From Gammaproteobacteria bacterium (GTDB lineage Bacteria; Pseudomonadota; Gammaproteobacteria; Competibacterales; Competibacteraceae), in assembly GCA_024235135.1 (NCBI GenBank), contig JACKMZ010000008.1, positions 62,001-126,000 of the forward strand: a stretch of DNA of 64,000 nucleotides. Reading direction: 5' to 3'. The notes under the pieces were generated by a model. That model saw nothing but the letters and a program-made list of their open reading frames with translations, was not told the origin of the DNA and made no database searches. Both the position numbers and the translations under genes were made by a program. Of the stretch, positions 45,037 to 52,834 are shown piece after piece; within the stretch, counting starts at the first letter, position 1, and every line of letters starts with the position of its first letter.

Positions 45037-45297
45037 TCAGCGTGTGCGATATTCCTTCCACGGCATTTTCTCGAACGGCACGTCTTCCAGCAGTTCGACC
45101 AGGTCGCGATCTCCATAGTAGTTGGGCGAGCCGTTATCGGCTTGCGCCATTAAAACGACCGGCGCTCCGCCGAAAGTCGGTTGCAGACTGTCGATAGCGA
45201 GATCCGCTTCGCCCGGCGTTCGCAACAAATCCATGCTCACCAGGGCCACGACGAATTGTCGTCCGGCTATGGAGATGGCAGCGGCTTGTATGTTCAT
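45037..45297 (-). CDS. Hypothetical protein (86 aa)
   Basis: The protein begins MNIQAAAISIAGRQFVVALV at the ATG at 45295-45297, with GGGAG seven bases upstream; the longer frame to 45363 lacks support. It continues through LRTPGEADLAIDSLQPTFGG and PVVLMAQADNGSPNYYGDRD, ending PFEKMPWKEYRTR. There is no signal peptide, membrane helix or recognised motif. It precedes, but is transcribed away from, pntB and follows tatD on the same strand after 116 bases. I do not recognise a family. Confidence 0.7.
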   Translation of the reverse strand: MNIQAAAISIAGRQFVVALVSMDLLRTPGEADLAIDSLQPTFGGAPVVLMAQADNGSPNYYGDRDLVELLEDVPFEKMPWKEYRTR

Positions 45298-45413
45298 GAA
45301 TTGTCTCCCAACACGATCAGCGGGGTTGCGTGGGCAATCGAACCGCCAGGGTCGGCTACCCACGTGAAGTCCAGATCAGGCTTACCTTTCTGGGATGGCG
45401 ACAGGGGCCGATC

Positions 45414-46214
45414 TCAGTTCGCCAAGGAATCGAGACCAAAAAATCGGCGCGCATTGCCTGTCGTAGCGGTGGCGACCGTTTCGGCCGGCAGTTCCAGACA
45501 GGTGGCGACTCGATTGAGCACATGGGGCAGGAACGCCGGTTCGTTGCGGCGACCTTGCGGTACGGGCAACAGGTCGCGGGGCAGCAGAAAAGGCGCATCG
45601 GTTTCCAGCATCAACCGCTCCAGAGGGATGCGCTGGATCAGGTCACGCAGATGGAGTCCCCGGCGCTCATCGCATATCCAGCCGGTGATGCCGACGTACA
45701 AATCCCACTCCAGATAAGCGGTCAGATCATCCGCGCTGCCAGTAAAACAGTGCACGACTGCAGGCCCCAGGCGGTCCCGGTAACGCCCGAGTATCCTCAA
45801 CAAAGCCTGGCGCGCGTCCCGTTCATGTAGAAATACCGGCAACCGCAATTCGACGGACAGTTCCAGTTGCGCCTCGAATGCCCGCTCCTGGTCCGCCGTC
45901 GGGGAATAATTGCGATTGAAGTCCAGGCCCATTTCGCCCAACGCCACAACTTCCGGGTGGGCAGCCAGATCGGCCAAGGCGGGACCGGTATCGTCCCGCC
46001 AGTCGCGAGCCGCATGCGGATGGATTCCCGCCGTGGCGTACAACCGTCCCGGATACTGTATAGCCAGTTCGCGAGCCGCCAAACTGCCCGCCAAGCTGGC
46101 GCCGGTCACGATCATCTGGGTTACGCTGGCCTGTAAGGCACGGTCGATGACTGCCTCGCGATCCTGACGGAATGAAGAATGGGTCAGATTAACACCGATA
46201 TCGACCAGTTCCAT
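45414..46214 (-). CDS. tatD: TatD-family metal-dependent hydrolase
   Basis: The 266-residue TIM-barrel protein has LVDIGVNLTHSSF, TAGIHPHAARDW, VALGEMGLDFNRNYSPTADQ, VVHCFTGSADDL and LMLETDAPFLLPRDLLP. DIGVNL in place of the metal-binding DxHxH is characteristic of the E. coli TatD branch rather than YcfH. TatD acts as an exonuclease in DNA quality control in characterised species. A small lipoprotein gene lies 32 bases upstream on the same strand. Confidence 0.92.
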   Translation of the reverse strand: MELVDIGVNLTHSSFRQDREAVIDRALQASVTQMIVTGASLAGSLAARELAIQYPGRLYATAGIHPHAARDWRDDTGPALADLAAHPEVVALGEMGLDFNRNYSPTADQERAFEAQLELSVELRLPVFLHERDARQALLRILGRYRDRLGPAVVHCFTGSADDLTAYLEWDLYVGITGWICDERRGLHLRDLIQRIPLERLMLETDAPFLLPRDLLPVPQGRRNEPAFLPHVLNRVATCLELPAETVATATTGNARRFFGLDSLAN

Positions 46215-46246
46215 GGTGAGTCGCTGAATGTTCTTGCCATCTTGCT

Positions 46247-46402
46247 CTATTGTTTATTCTGGTCCGTGCCCTGCTCGGTATCGTCGCCAATGCTCTCGCC
46301 GCTCAAATCCATTTTCTTATCGCCGCCGTTATCGGAGCAGGCCGGTAACAAACAGAACAAAGCCACCCATAGTAAGAGATGGACGATGACCTCTTTTTTC
46401 AT
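46247..46402 (-). CDS. Small lipoprotein (51 aa)
   Basis: This short gene reads ATG at 46400-46402 to TAG at 46247-46249. The product starts MKKEVIVHLLLWVALFCLLP and continues with A-C, giving a lipobox LPAC at residues 19-22. The mature part of about 30 residues (CSDNGGDKKMDLSG and on) is hydrophilic and acidic. GAGGAG lies nine bases before the start. It would be lipidated and exported. The function is unknown; it precedes tatD and may share its transcript. Confidence 0.7.
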   Translation of the reverse strand: MKKEVIVHLLLWVALFCLLPACSDNGGDKKMDLSGESIGDDTEQGTDQNKQ

Positions 46403-46495
46403 TCTCTACGCTCCTCGATGAGTATGATGGGCTATGAGGGTGCCTGATACCCGCTCAAAATACGCCTTTTCTTCTGGTGGGGAAACGCTGCGCTG

Positions 46496-46529
46496 GCGTC
46501 CTCCTCCAGAATGGTTTGGAGGAGGACGC
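46496..46529. repeat. Perfect 12-bp inverted repeat
   Basis: GCGTCCTCCTCC (46496-46507) and its exact complement (46518-46529) enclose ten bases in the gap between the DUF533-type gene and the small lipoprotein gene. No T run follows on either strand. It could be an mRNA 3' stem of the leftward DUF533 gene or a regulatory element. Confidence 0.6.
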
Positions 46530-46578
46530 GCATGGATCTGTGCGTCGAAAACTTTGAGATGGTCGATGGAACCGGTTC

Positions 46579-47295
46579 CTACACCGCGTAGGAATCCAAT
46601 CCGAGGCTCTGATGAATGGCGCTGACAGTACGGGGGTCCAGCCCCAGCCGTTGCGCCAAGTGTTGCATATATTGCAGCTCCGCGGCGGTATCCAGATTGA
46701 TGGTCATCAGGGAGACCAGATAGATGTCCCGAGCCTGACCAGGCTCGACGGCTTCCAGGAAATCCATGCTCAGAGGTTGCGTCAGCTCCTGGCGGACAAA
46801 CTGTAATTCCGATTGGCCTACGCCGCTCAGCCTACCCAGAATATTTTGGCGTTCCTGTTCGTCGATATGCCCGTCCGCCTTGGCGGCATTGATCATGGCG
46901 CGAACCAAGGTCAGCGCCTGCCGATGGGCCCCGGCCGCGCCGAAATCGGTCGTACCGGCGGAATCCGGGGCGGGCTTTGGGGTTGTGAATGATGAAGTTC
47001 CACCCAGGCCGCTCCCATGGGTTGCGTTACCTAAGCCACCCAATAGGCCGCCCAGACCGGACAATGGCGATTGGGTCTGGGGCGTCCCGCGCTGAGCGAA
47101 CGTTTGCAGGGCGGTCATCGCCAAACCACCTAGCAGGGAAGCCATATCGACGCCACCCTGTTGCGGCGATGAGGTAACTCCAGAGGAGCTGCCTCCGGTG
47201 AGGCCTCTGATCAATTGCGTGAGAACCTGATCGCCGTTACGCGAGGAAGTCGGGTTGTTGCCAAGCAGGCTGCCGAGAAGTTGCAGTGCGTCCAT
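46579..47295 (-). CDS. DUF533/TerB-like protein
   Basis: The protein has 238 residues from the ATG at 47293-47295 (MDALQLLGSLLGNNPTSS); the longer frame to 47412 has no ribosome-binding site. The first 120 residues are low-complexity glycine/serine/leucine sequence with short hydrophobic stretches such as MASLLGGLAMTALQTFA. The C-terminal part (LTLVRAMINAAKADGHIDEQ, EAVEPGQARDIYLVSLMTI, YMQHLAQRLGLDP) is a TerB-like helical domain of the DUF533 type, like E. coli YebE. Its function is unknown; relatives are inner-membrane stress proteins. Confidence 0.85.
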   Translation of the reverse strand: MDALQLLGSLLGNNPTSSRNGDQVLTQLIRGLTGGSSSGVTSSPQQGGVDMASLLGGLAMTALQTFAQRGTPQTQSPLSGLGGLLGGLGNATHGSGLGGTSSFTTPKPAPDSAGTTDFGAAGAHRQALTLVRAMINAAKADGHIDEQERQNILGRLSGVGQSELQFVRQELTQPLSMDFLEAVEPGQARDIYLVSLMTINLDTAAELQYMQHLAQRLGLDPRTVSAIHQSLGLDSYAV

Positions 47296-47420
47296 TGAAG
47301 ATGTTCCCGTGTTGCATAAAGGAATGATTAAAACATTAGGCCGGTTAAATCCGCTCCGCAAGCCCGTGCCAATCAGACCGGATAACAGTCCACTGGGTGT
47401 CGCAACCGGCAATGGCTTCC

Positions 47421-47621
47421 TTATTCAAAATCCCTGGAGTAAGGGGTATAGGAAACGTGGACGATTTCATCGCCTTGAAAAATCCAATGTTGATTGGCGT
47501 GTGGACCCGCCGCCCGGAATTTTCCAATGCGAACCAAATACTCGTGGCCACCCCAAGAAAATACCGAACCCGGCACTGGGTTGCGGAAATCCTCTGAGAT
47601 CGGCAAGTCGCTGAAACGCAT
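47421..47621 (-). CDS. Hypothetical small protein (66 aa)
   Basis: The frame from the ATG at 47619-47621 gives a soluble protein with FRNPVPGSVFSWGGHEYLVR and a tryptophan/histidine-rich centre (ANQHWIFQGDEIVHVSY). Its composition is protein-like and the longer overlapping frame on the same strand is not. The ribosome-binding site is weak. It lies in a sparse region. I do not recognise a family. Confidence 0.4.
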   Translation of the reverse strand: MRFSDLPISEDFRNPVPGSVFSWGGHEYLVRIGKFRAAGPHANQHWIFQGDEIVHVSYTPYSRDFE

Positions 47622-47662
47622 AAGAAACTTACCCGTTTTGAAGGAAATAAGGAGAACTTGAG

Positions 47663-47758
47663 ATGGACTTCGGACAGCAAGTCCAGATGTTTCGAATTGA
47701 CAGCTTTTGGAAAAGCTTCAGATTAGAAATGACAGGGCGTGGACAAGTTCCGCATTAG
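47663..47758 (+). CDS. Possible tiny ORF (31 aa)
   Basis: An ATG at 47663, eight bases after AAGGAG (47649-47654), opens 31 codons (MDFGQQVQMFRIDSFW...) closed by TAG. The strong ribosome-binding site is the only support. It could equally be a chance frame in a 200-base gap. Confidence 0.22.
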   Translation: MDFGQQVQMFRIDSFWKSFRLEMTGRGQVPH

Positions 47759-47828
47759 GACCGATCGAAATAACTCCCTGGGCGTGCAGTCGGTTCCGCC
47801 GCCATCACATGAACCGATGGTTGGCCGA

Positions 47829-48764
47829 TCAAAGCGCGACCAGCCTTCGTTCCGGGGGTAGAAAGGGCTTTACATTCGAGTCCATTCGGTGAGCGTTCAA
47901 ACTCACGGCCACGTAATCGACCAACCGTAATACCGCATCGGATACTTCGCCGCGGGCGTGATACAGGCCGATTTCCACGTTTCCCAAAGGGGGGCAGTGA
48001 TCGCCGGTATCCACGATCTGCAAGCCGGCGGGCACCGTGCTTCTGGCCAGTACGGTCGCCCCCAGTCCCGCGAGCACGGCGGCCTGAATCCCACTGATGT
48101 TGGGGCTGGTGTAAACGATCCGCCAGGGTTTGCCGGCATTGTTCAGCATGTCGATCATGCGATTGCGGTAGGTACAACCGCCCGGAGCGACGACCAGCGG
48201 CAAGGGGGTCTTGGTCTGCACGGAATGCTTGGGACTGACCACCCAGACCAGGTCTTCCGTCCATCCCTTGGCCACGGGTTCCGGTCCCAGGCTTTGCCGG
48301 ATGGCGATGACCAGATCGAACTCGTGATTCTTCTCCAAACGGGTCAGGAGATTCACGCTGAGATCGCATTTGACGTCCAGTGTGACGTGGGGATGGGACT
48401 GGGTGAATTTGCCGAGAATTTCCGGTAGCAGAGATACCGCGAATTCATTGGGCAGGCCGATGCGAACGCAGCCGCTCACCTTGGGTTTGAGTAAACGGGA
48501 AAAGACTTCGTCGTTGAGCAGCAGTATCTGGCGGGCGTATTCCAGCAAGACTTCGCCCGTTTCCGTCAGGCCCAGGCGTTGGCCAGCCACGCGTTGGAAC
48601 AGGGGTCCGGCCAGCAACGTTTCCAGACGTTTGATCTGCAGGCTGATGGCGGGCTGGGAGCGGCCCAATAGTTCGCCGGCATGGGTGAAACCGCCTAATT
48701 CGACGACGGCGACGAAGGTTCGCAGTAATTCCATGGGAAGGTTTTTCATAACCCGCACCGCCAT
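47829..48764 (-). CDS. LysR-family transcriptional regulator
   Basis: The protein is about 311 residues from the ATG at 48762-48764; ATGs at 48749 and 48734 are alternatives. The helix-turn-helix is LRTFVAVVELGGFTHAGELL with RSQPAISLQIKRLETLLAGP, followed by a substrate-binding domain with VRIGLPNEFAVSLLPEIL and YRNRMIDMLNNAGKPWRIVY. It resembles the LrhA/PecT-like branch. It diverges from the threonine ammonia-lyase gene, the classic arrangement for local control, and an inverted repeat lies between them. Confidence 0.92.
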   Translation of the reverse strand: MAVRVMKNLPMELLRTFVAVVELGGFTHAGELLGRSQPAISLQIKRLETLLAGPLFQRVAGQRLGLTETGEVLLEYARQILLLNDEVFSRLLKPKVSGCVRIGLPNEFAVSLLPEILGKFTQSHPHVTLDVKCDLSVNLLTRLEKNHEFDLVIAIRQSLGPEPVAKGWTEDLVWVVSPKHSVQTKTPLPLVVAPGGCTYRNRMIDMLNNAGKPWRIVYTSPNISGIQAAVLAGLGATVLARSTVPAGLQIVDTGDHCPPLGNVEIGLYHARGEVSDAVLRLVDYVAVSLNAHRMDSNVKPFLPPERRLVAL

Positions 48765-48774
48765 TTAGATCGTT

Positions 48775-48795
48775 AATAGTTTCATTTTAACTATT
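48775..48795. promoter_or_regulatory. Candidate LysR operator
   Basis: AATAGTT (48775-48781) and AACTATT (48789-48795) form a perfect seven-base inverted repeat with seven bases between, in the AT-rich gap ten bases upstream of the LysR start. The shape fits a LysR-type site for autoregulation and control of the divergent gene. Confidence 0.5.
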
Positions 48796-48910
48796 GATTT
48801 CACAAATTTCAGAGCGGAATCTAGGCTGATTGGAACAGAGCGCCATACTCCGGCCGATGAGTCGAACGATCCGGGATTGGGCGCGATTCGATAATCGAGT
48901 ACCACCGACC

Positions 48911-50134
48911 ATGGTCAGCCTTGCCGATATTCAAGCCGCCCGTGAGCGTATTGCGGCGCATGTCTACCTTTCGCCATGCGCCTATACCGAGACCCTGAGC
49001 CGGATGACCGGCTGCCGGGTGTATTTGAAGCTGGAAAATCTGCAGATGACCGGTTCTTTCAAGGAACGCGGGGCACTCAATAAAATCCTGTCCTTGAACG
49101 CCGAGCAGAAAGCGGCGGGCATCGTCGCGGCGTCGGCCGGCAATCATGCCCAAGGGGTGGCGCATGCCGCGCGCATCCAGGGGATCAAAGCCGTCATCGT
49201 GATGCCGGAAACCACCCCGCTGGCCAAAATTCGCGGCACGCAAGCGTTCGGCGCGGAAATCATCCTGCACGGCGGCAGCTATGACGAAGCCTTTGCCAAG
49301 GCCAGTGAGTTGAGGGATCGATGGGGCTATACCTTCATCCATGCGTTCGATGATCCCGCCGTCATTGCGGGGCAGGGCACCATCGGTCTGGAGTTGCTGG
49401 AACAGGTCCCGGATCTCGACGTGTTGCTCGTCCCGGTCGGTGGTGGGGGCTTGATCGCGGGTATCGCTACGGCGGTCAAAGCCACGCGTCCGGAGATCCG
49501 GGTCATCGGCGTGGAGACGGAATCGTTGCCGGCCATGCAGGCGAGTCTGGCGTTCGGCCACGTCCATCCTCTACCGGCTGCCAGCACCTTGGCGGAAGGT
49601 ATCGCGGTGGCCGTGGTGGGCGCCCATACCTACCCTATCGTCGAGCGTCATGTAGAACGGATCGTCACCGTCAGCGAAGAGGAAATCGCCAACGCCATTC
49701 TGGTCCTGCTGGAACAGGAAAAAACCCTGGCCGAAGGCGCCGGGGCGGTAGGTTTCGCCGCCCTGGCGCAGCATCGCGTCGCGGATGTCCAGGGGCGTAA
49801 GGTCGGCGTGATTCTCAGCGGCGGCAATATCGACATGAGCTTGCTGTCACGCATTATCGCCCGGGGCTTGGAAGTGGACGGGCGCTTGGCCCGGATCAGC
49901 GTGGTGGTGCCGGATAAGCCCGGCAGCGCCGCCGAATTGACGGCGATCATCGCGGAACAACGGGCTAACATCTTCGATCTGGCGCAAAGCCGGCCGTTGA
50001 ACGATGTGCAACTGGGGCAGGCCGAAGTGGCCTTCACCCTGGAAACCAAGGGACGCGAGCATGTCCAGGACATCATCCGGGCGATAGAACGCAAAGGATA
50101 CGTCGTGACGGGCGCCGATCGCGGCCCCCGCTAA
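48911..50134 (+). CDS. Threonine ammonia-lyase with C-terminal ACT domain
   Basis: The 407-residue PLP enzyme starts at the ATG at 48911 (MVSLADIQAARERIAAHVYL aligns with the family); ATGs at 48857 and earlier would add unconserved residues. The PLP lysine is in KLENLQMTGSFKERGALN, with SAGNHAQGVA and VPVGGGGLIAG. The last 80 residues are an ACT domain (RISVVVPDKPGSAAELTAII). This is the roughly 400-residue form, between catabolic TdcB and biosynthetic IlvA in layout. It deaminates threonine to 2-oxobutyrate, a propionyl-CoA precursor that could feed the methylmalonyl-CoA mutase encoded nearby. Serine ammonia-lyase follows after 40 bases. Confidence 0.92.
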   Translation: MVSLADIQAARERIAAHVYLSPCAYTETLSRMTGCRVYLKLENLQMTGSFKERGALNKILSLNAEQKAAGIVAASAGNHAQGVAHAARIQGIKAVIVMPETTPLAKIRGTQAFGAEIILHGGSYDEAFAKASELRDRWGYTFIHAFDDPAVIAGQGTIGLELLEQVPDLDVLLVPVGGGGLIAGIATAVKATRPEIRVIGVETESLPAMQASLAFGHVHPLPAASTLAEGIAVAVVGAHTYPIVERHVERIVTVSEEEIANAILVLLEQEKTLAEGAGAVGFAALAQHRVADVQGRKVGVILSGGNIDMSLLSRIIARGLEVDGRLARISVVVPDKPGSAAELTAIIAEQRANIFDLAQSRPLNDVQLGQAEVAFTLETKGREHVQDIIRAIERKGYVVTGADRGPR

Positions 50135-50174
50135 CCGTGTCTGCCCAGGGCAGGCCACAGTATCGAGACTATTT

Positions 50175-51554
50175 ATGGCCATCAGTGTATTCGACATCTT
50201 CAAGATTGGCTTGGGTCCTTCCAGTTCCCATACGGTAGGACCGATGCGCGCCGCCTGCCAGTTCGTCCAAGGCTTGCATGACAGCGGCTTGCTGGAACGG
50301 CTGTGCTCGGTAAAGGCCGAGTTGTACGGCTCACTCGGCGCTACCGGCCGCGGTCACGGCAGCGACAAGGCGGTCATGCTGGGTCTGGAGGGGGAAATGC
50401 CGGAAACGACCGACCCCGACAGCACCCAGGAGCGGATGACACGGATCAGGAACACGGGCCAGATCAAGGTATTGGGGAGCCGGACGATCGACTTTCAGGA
50501 GAAAAAGCACATTGTCATGTATCGTCGGGAATCCCTGCCCTATCACCCGAACGGCATGCGTTTCACAGCCTACGGCTCGGCCGGCGATGTCTTGCACAGC
50601 CAGGTGTACTACTCGGTGGGCGGGGGCTTCGTGGTAGACGAGACGGCGGCCGGCGCGGATCGCATCAAACTGGATGATACCGTGCTGCCGTATCCGTTCC
50701 AAAGCGGCACGACCTTACTGCAATTGTGCGCCGCGAACCGGATGTCCATCAGCGCCCTGATGTGGGAGAACGAAAAGGTCTGGCGCTCCGAGGAGGAAAT
50801 CCGTCGGGGTCTCTTGCATATCTGGGACGTGATGCAGGCTTGCGTCAAACGCGGTTGCCAACGGGAAGGAACGATGCCCGGCGGTTTGCACGTGCGCCGT
50901 CGGGCCGCCGATCTGTACCGCACGCTGAGCAGCCACCCGGAAGCCTCCTTGCGCGATCCGCTGACGATTCTGGATTGGGTGAACTTGTACGCCCTGGCGG
51001 TCAACGAGGAAAACGCGGCGGGCGGCCGGGTAGTGACCGCGCCGACCAACGGCGCCGCCGGCATCGTCCCGGCCGTGTTGCATTATTATTCCCGCTTCTG
51101 CTCGCCCGCGAGCGACGAGGGCGTGGTGCGCTTCTTGTTGACCGCGGGAGCGATCGCCATCCTGTTCAAGGAAAACGCTTCGATTTCCGGTGCGGAAGTC
51201 GGCTGTCAGGGTGAGGTCGGCACCGCTTGCTCAATGGCGGCGGGAGCCTTGGCCGAAGTGCTCGGCGGCAATCCGGAACAGGTCGAAAACGCGGCTGAAA
51301 TCGGTATGGAACACAATCTGGGACTGACCTGCGATCCGGTGGGTGGGTTGGTGCAGGTGCCTTGCATCGAACGCAACGCCATGGCGTCCATCAAGGCCAT
51401 CAACGCGGCCCGCATGGCGCTGCGCGGTGACGGCCAGCATTTCGTGTCGCTGGACAAGGTGATCAAAACGATGCGGGAAACCGGCGCGGATATGAAGACC
51501 AAATACAAGGAGACCGCGCGCGGCGGGCTTGCCGTGAATGTGATCGCCTGTTGA
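50175..51554 (+). CDS. sdaA: L-serine ammonia-lyase, iron-sulfur type
   Basis: The 459-residue single-chain enzyme begins with SVFDIFKIGLGPSSSHTVGP, the hallmark of the beta domain, and carries the alpha domain with APTNGAAGIVPAVLHYY. The cluster cysteines are in GCQGEVGTACSM and LTCDPVGGLVQVPCIERN. It converts serine to pyruvate and ammonia using a 4Fe-4S cluster. It is paired with the threonine enzyme and likely co-transcribed, forming a hydroxy-amino-acid catabolic unit. Confidence 0.95.
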   Translation: MAISVFDIFKIGLGPSSSHTVGPMRAACQFVQGLHDSGLLERLCSVKAELYGSLGATGRGHGSDKAVMLGLEGEMPETTDPDSTQERMTRIRNTGQIKVLGSRTIDFQEKKHIVMYRRESLPYHPNGMRFTAYGSAGDVLHSQVYYSVGGGFVVDETAAGADRIKLDDTVLPYPFQSGTTLLQLCAANRMSISALMWENEKVWRSEEEIRRGLLHIWDVMQACVKRGCQREGTMPGGLHVRRRAADLYRTLSSHPEASLRDPLTILDWVNLYALAVNEENAAGGRVVTAPTNGAAGIVPAVLHYYSRFCSPASDEGVVRFLLTAGAIAILFKENASISGAEVGCQGEVGTACSMAAGALAEVLGGNPEQVENAAEIGMEHNLGLTCDPVGGLVQVPCIERNAMASIKAINAARMALRGDGQHFVSLDKVIKTMRETGADMKTKYKETARGGLAVNVIAC

Positions 51555-51627
51555 GAGTTCGTCGGAGGCCCGCCACCCCCAACTCATGGGGCGGTCGCAC
51601 CGGTTGGCCGGACGGGGTTTGCGTCAT

Positions 51628-52755
51628 CTACCCGTCTTCGTATTTCTTGAGCAGGGTTTGCACCGCGACCGTCGGCGGCATGTGCCCTTCCACCACGGCG
51701 TGTTCCACCTCTTCGCGAATGTGCTTCACCCCGGCGTGTTCAAAGAAGCTTTTGCGCAGATGCTCTTCCACCATCGTGTAGACCCAGTCCAGAATCTGCC
51801 GCCGCCGGCGTTTCTCGAAAACTCCGGAAGCTTGGGTCTGGGCCTGGAATAGCTCGATGACCTGCCAAATCTCATGGACACCTTCGCCGTTCGCGGCGGA
51901 ACAGGTGTAGGCGCGCGTCTGCCAGCCTTCCGTGGACGGGGCCAGATAATGCAAGGCCCGGTTGTATTCGGCCTTGGCTCCGAGGGCCCGGATTTTGTTG
52001 TCGCCATCGGCTTTATTGATGAGCAGGCCATCGGCCAGCTCCATGATGCCTTTCTTGATGCCCTGCAATTCGTCGCCTGCTCCGGACAGCATGAGCAGCA
52101 AAAAGAAATCCACCATGGAGCGCACGGTGGTTTCACTCTGTCCCACCCCCACCGTTTCGATCAGCAGCACGTCAAAACCGAACGCTTCGCAAACCAGCAG
52201 GGTTTCCCGACTCTTACGGGTGACGCCGCCCAGGGTGCCGCTGGACGGTGAAGGCCGGATGAATGCCCGTATATCCTGGGCCAGCCGTTCCATGCGGGTT
52301 TTGTCGCCGAGAATGCTGCCGCGGGTCACCGTGCTGCTGGGGTCCACCGCCAACACGGCGACCCGACGACCTTGTTCGCAGAGATGCAAGCCGAGTGCTT
52401 CGATGAACGTGCTTTTCCCGACACCCGGCACGCCCGTGATGCCGACCCGTATGGATTTCCCGGTGTGCGGCAAGAGTTGTCGCAACACCTCCTGAGCCAT
52501 TTCGAAATGCGCCGGCGCATTGCTTTCCACCAGGGTGATGGCTTGGGCCAGCACGTTGCGGTCTCCCGCCAGCACGCCCTGTACGTATTCATCGATCGTC
52601 AACCGCCGCCGCCGGGGGCCGGGTGGTCTGGCCGCTGGCTTGGTTTGGTCGCGCAGGCCATCGTGGCCGCCTTCCACGCCTTCGACGATCTGCGTGGTAT
52701 ATTCGCTGCCCGCGGAGGGGGGCACCCAGTCGGGTCGTTTGGGTTTATAGGCCAT
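51628..52755 (-). CDS. meaB: MeaB/ArgK-type GTPase, methylmalonyl-CoA mutase chaperone
   Basis: The protein has 375 residues from the ATG at 52753-52755. G-domain motifs are GITGVPGVGKSTFIEALGLH (Walker A), VLAVDPSSTVTRGSILGDKT, DVLLIETVGVGQSE and the NKADG specificity motif. MeaB proteins gate cobalamin loading and protect methylmalonyl-CoA mutase from inactivation. It lies directly downstream of mutA-mutB in the same direction, separated by about 80 bases that include a stable hairpin. Confidence 0.94.
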   Translation of the reverse strand: MAYKPKRPDWVPPSAGSEYTTQIVEGVEGGHDGLRDQTKPAARPPGPRRRRLTIDEYVQGVLAGDRNVLAQAITLVESNAPAHFEMAQEVLRQLLPHTGKSIRVGITGVPGVGKSTFIEALGLHLCEQGRRVAVLAVDPSSTVTRGSILGDKTRMERLAQDIRAFIRPSPSSGTLGGVTRKSRETLLVCEAFGFDVLLIETVGVGQSETTVRSMVDFFLLLMLSGAGDELQGIKKGIMELADGLLINKADGDNKIRALGAKAEYNRALHYLAPSTEGWQTRAYTCSAANGEGVHEIWQVIELFQAQTQASGVFEKRRRRQILDWVYTMVEEHLRKSFFEHAGVKHIREEVEHAVVEGHMPPTVAVQTLLKKYEDG

Positions 52756-52774
52756 GGATTGTGTCCATCTGGTC

Positions 52775-52803
52775 AACCGAGGCGGCGGTCTTCCGCCTCG
52801 GTT
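52775..52803 (-). other. Intercistronic hairpin between mutB and meaB
   Basis: AACCGAGGCGG (52775-52785) pairs perfectly with CCGCCTCGGTT (52793-52803) around seven bases. With no long T run it looks like an attenuator or mRNA-processing stem that could set meaB below mutB levels. Confidence 0.5.
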
Positions 52804-52834
52804 CTGTGGCTATGACGGCTTAGCCTGTTGACGC

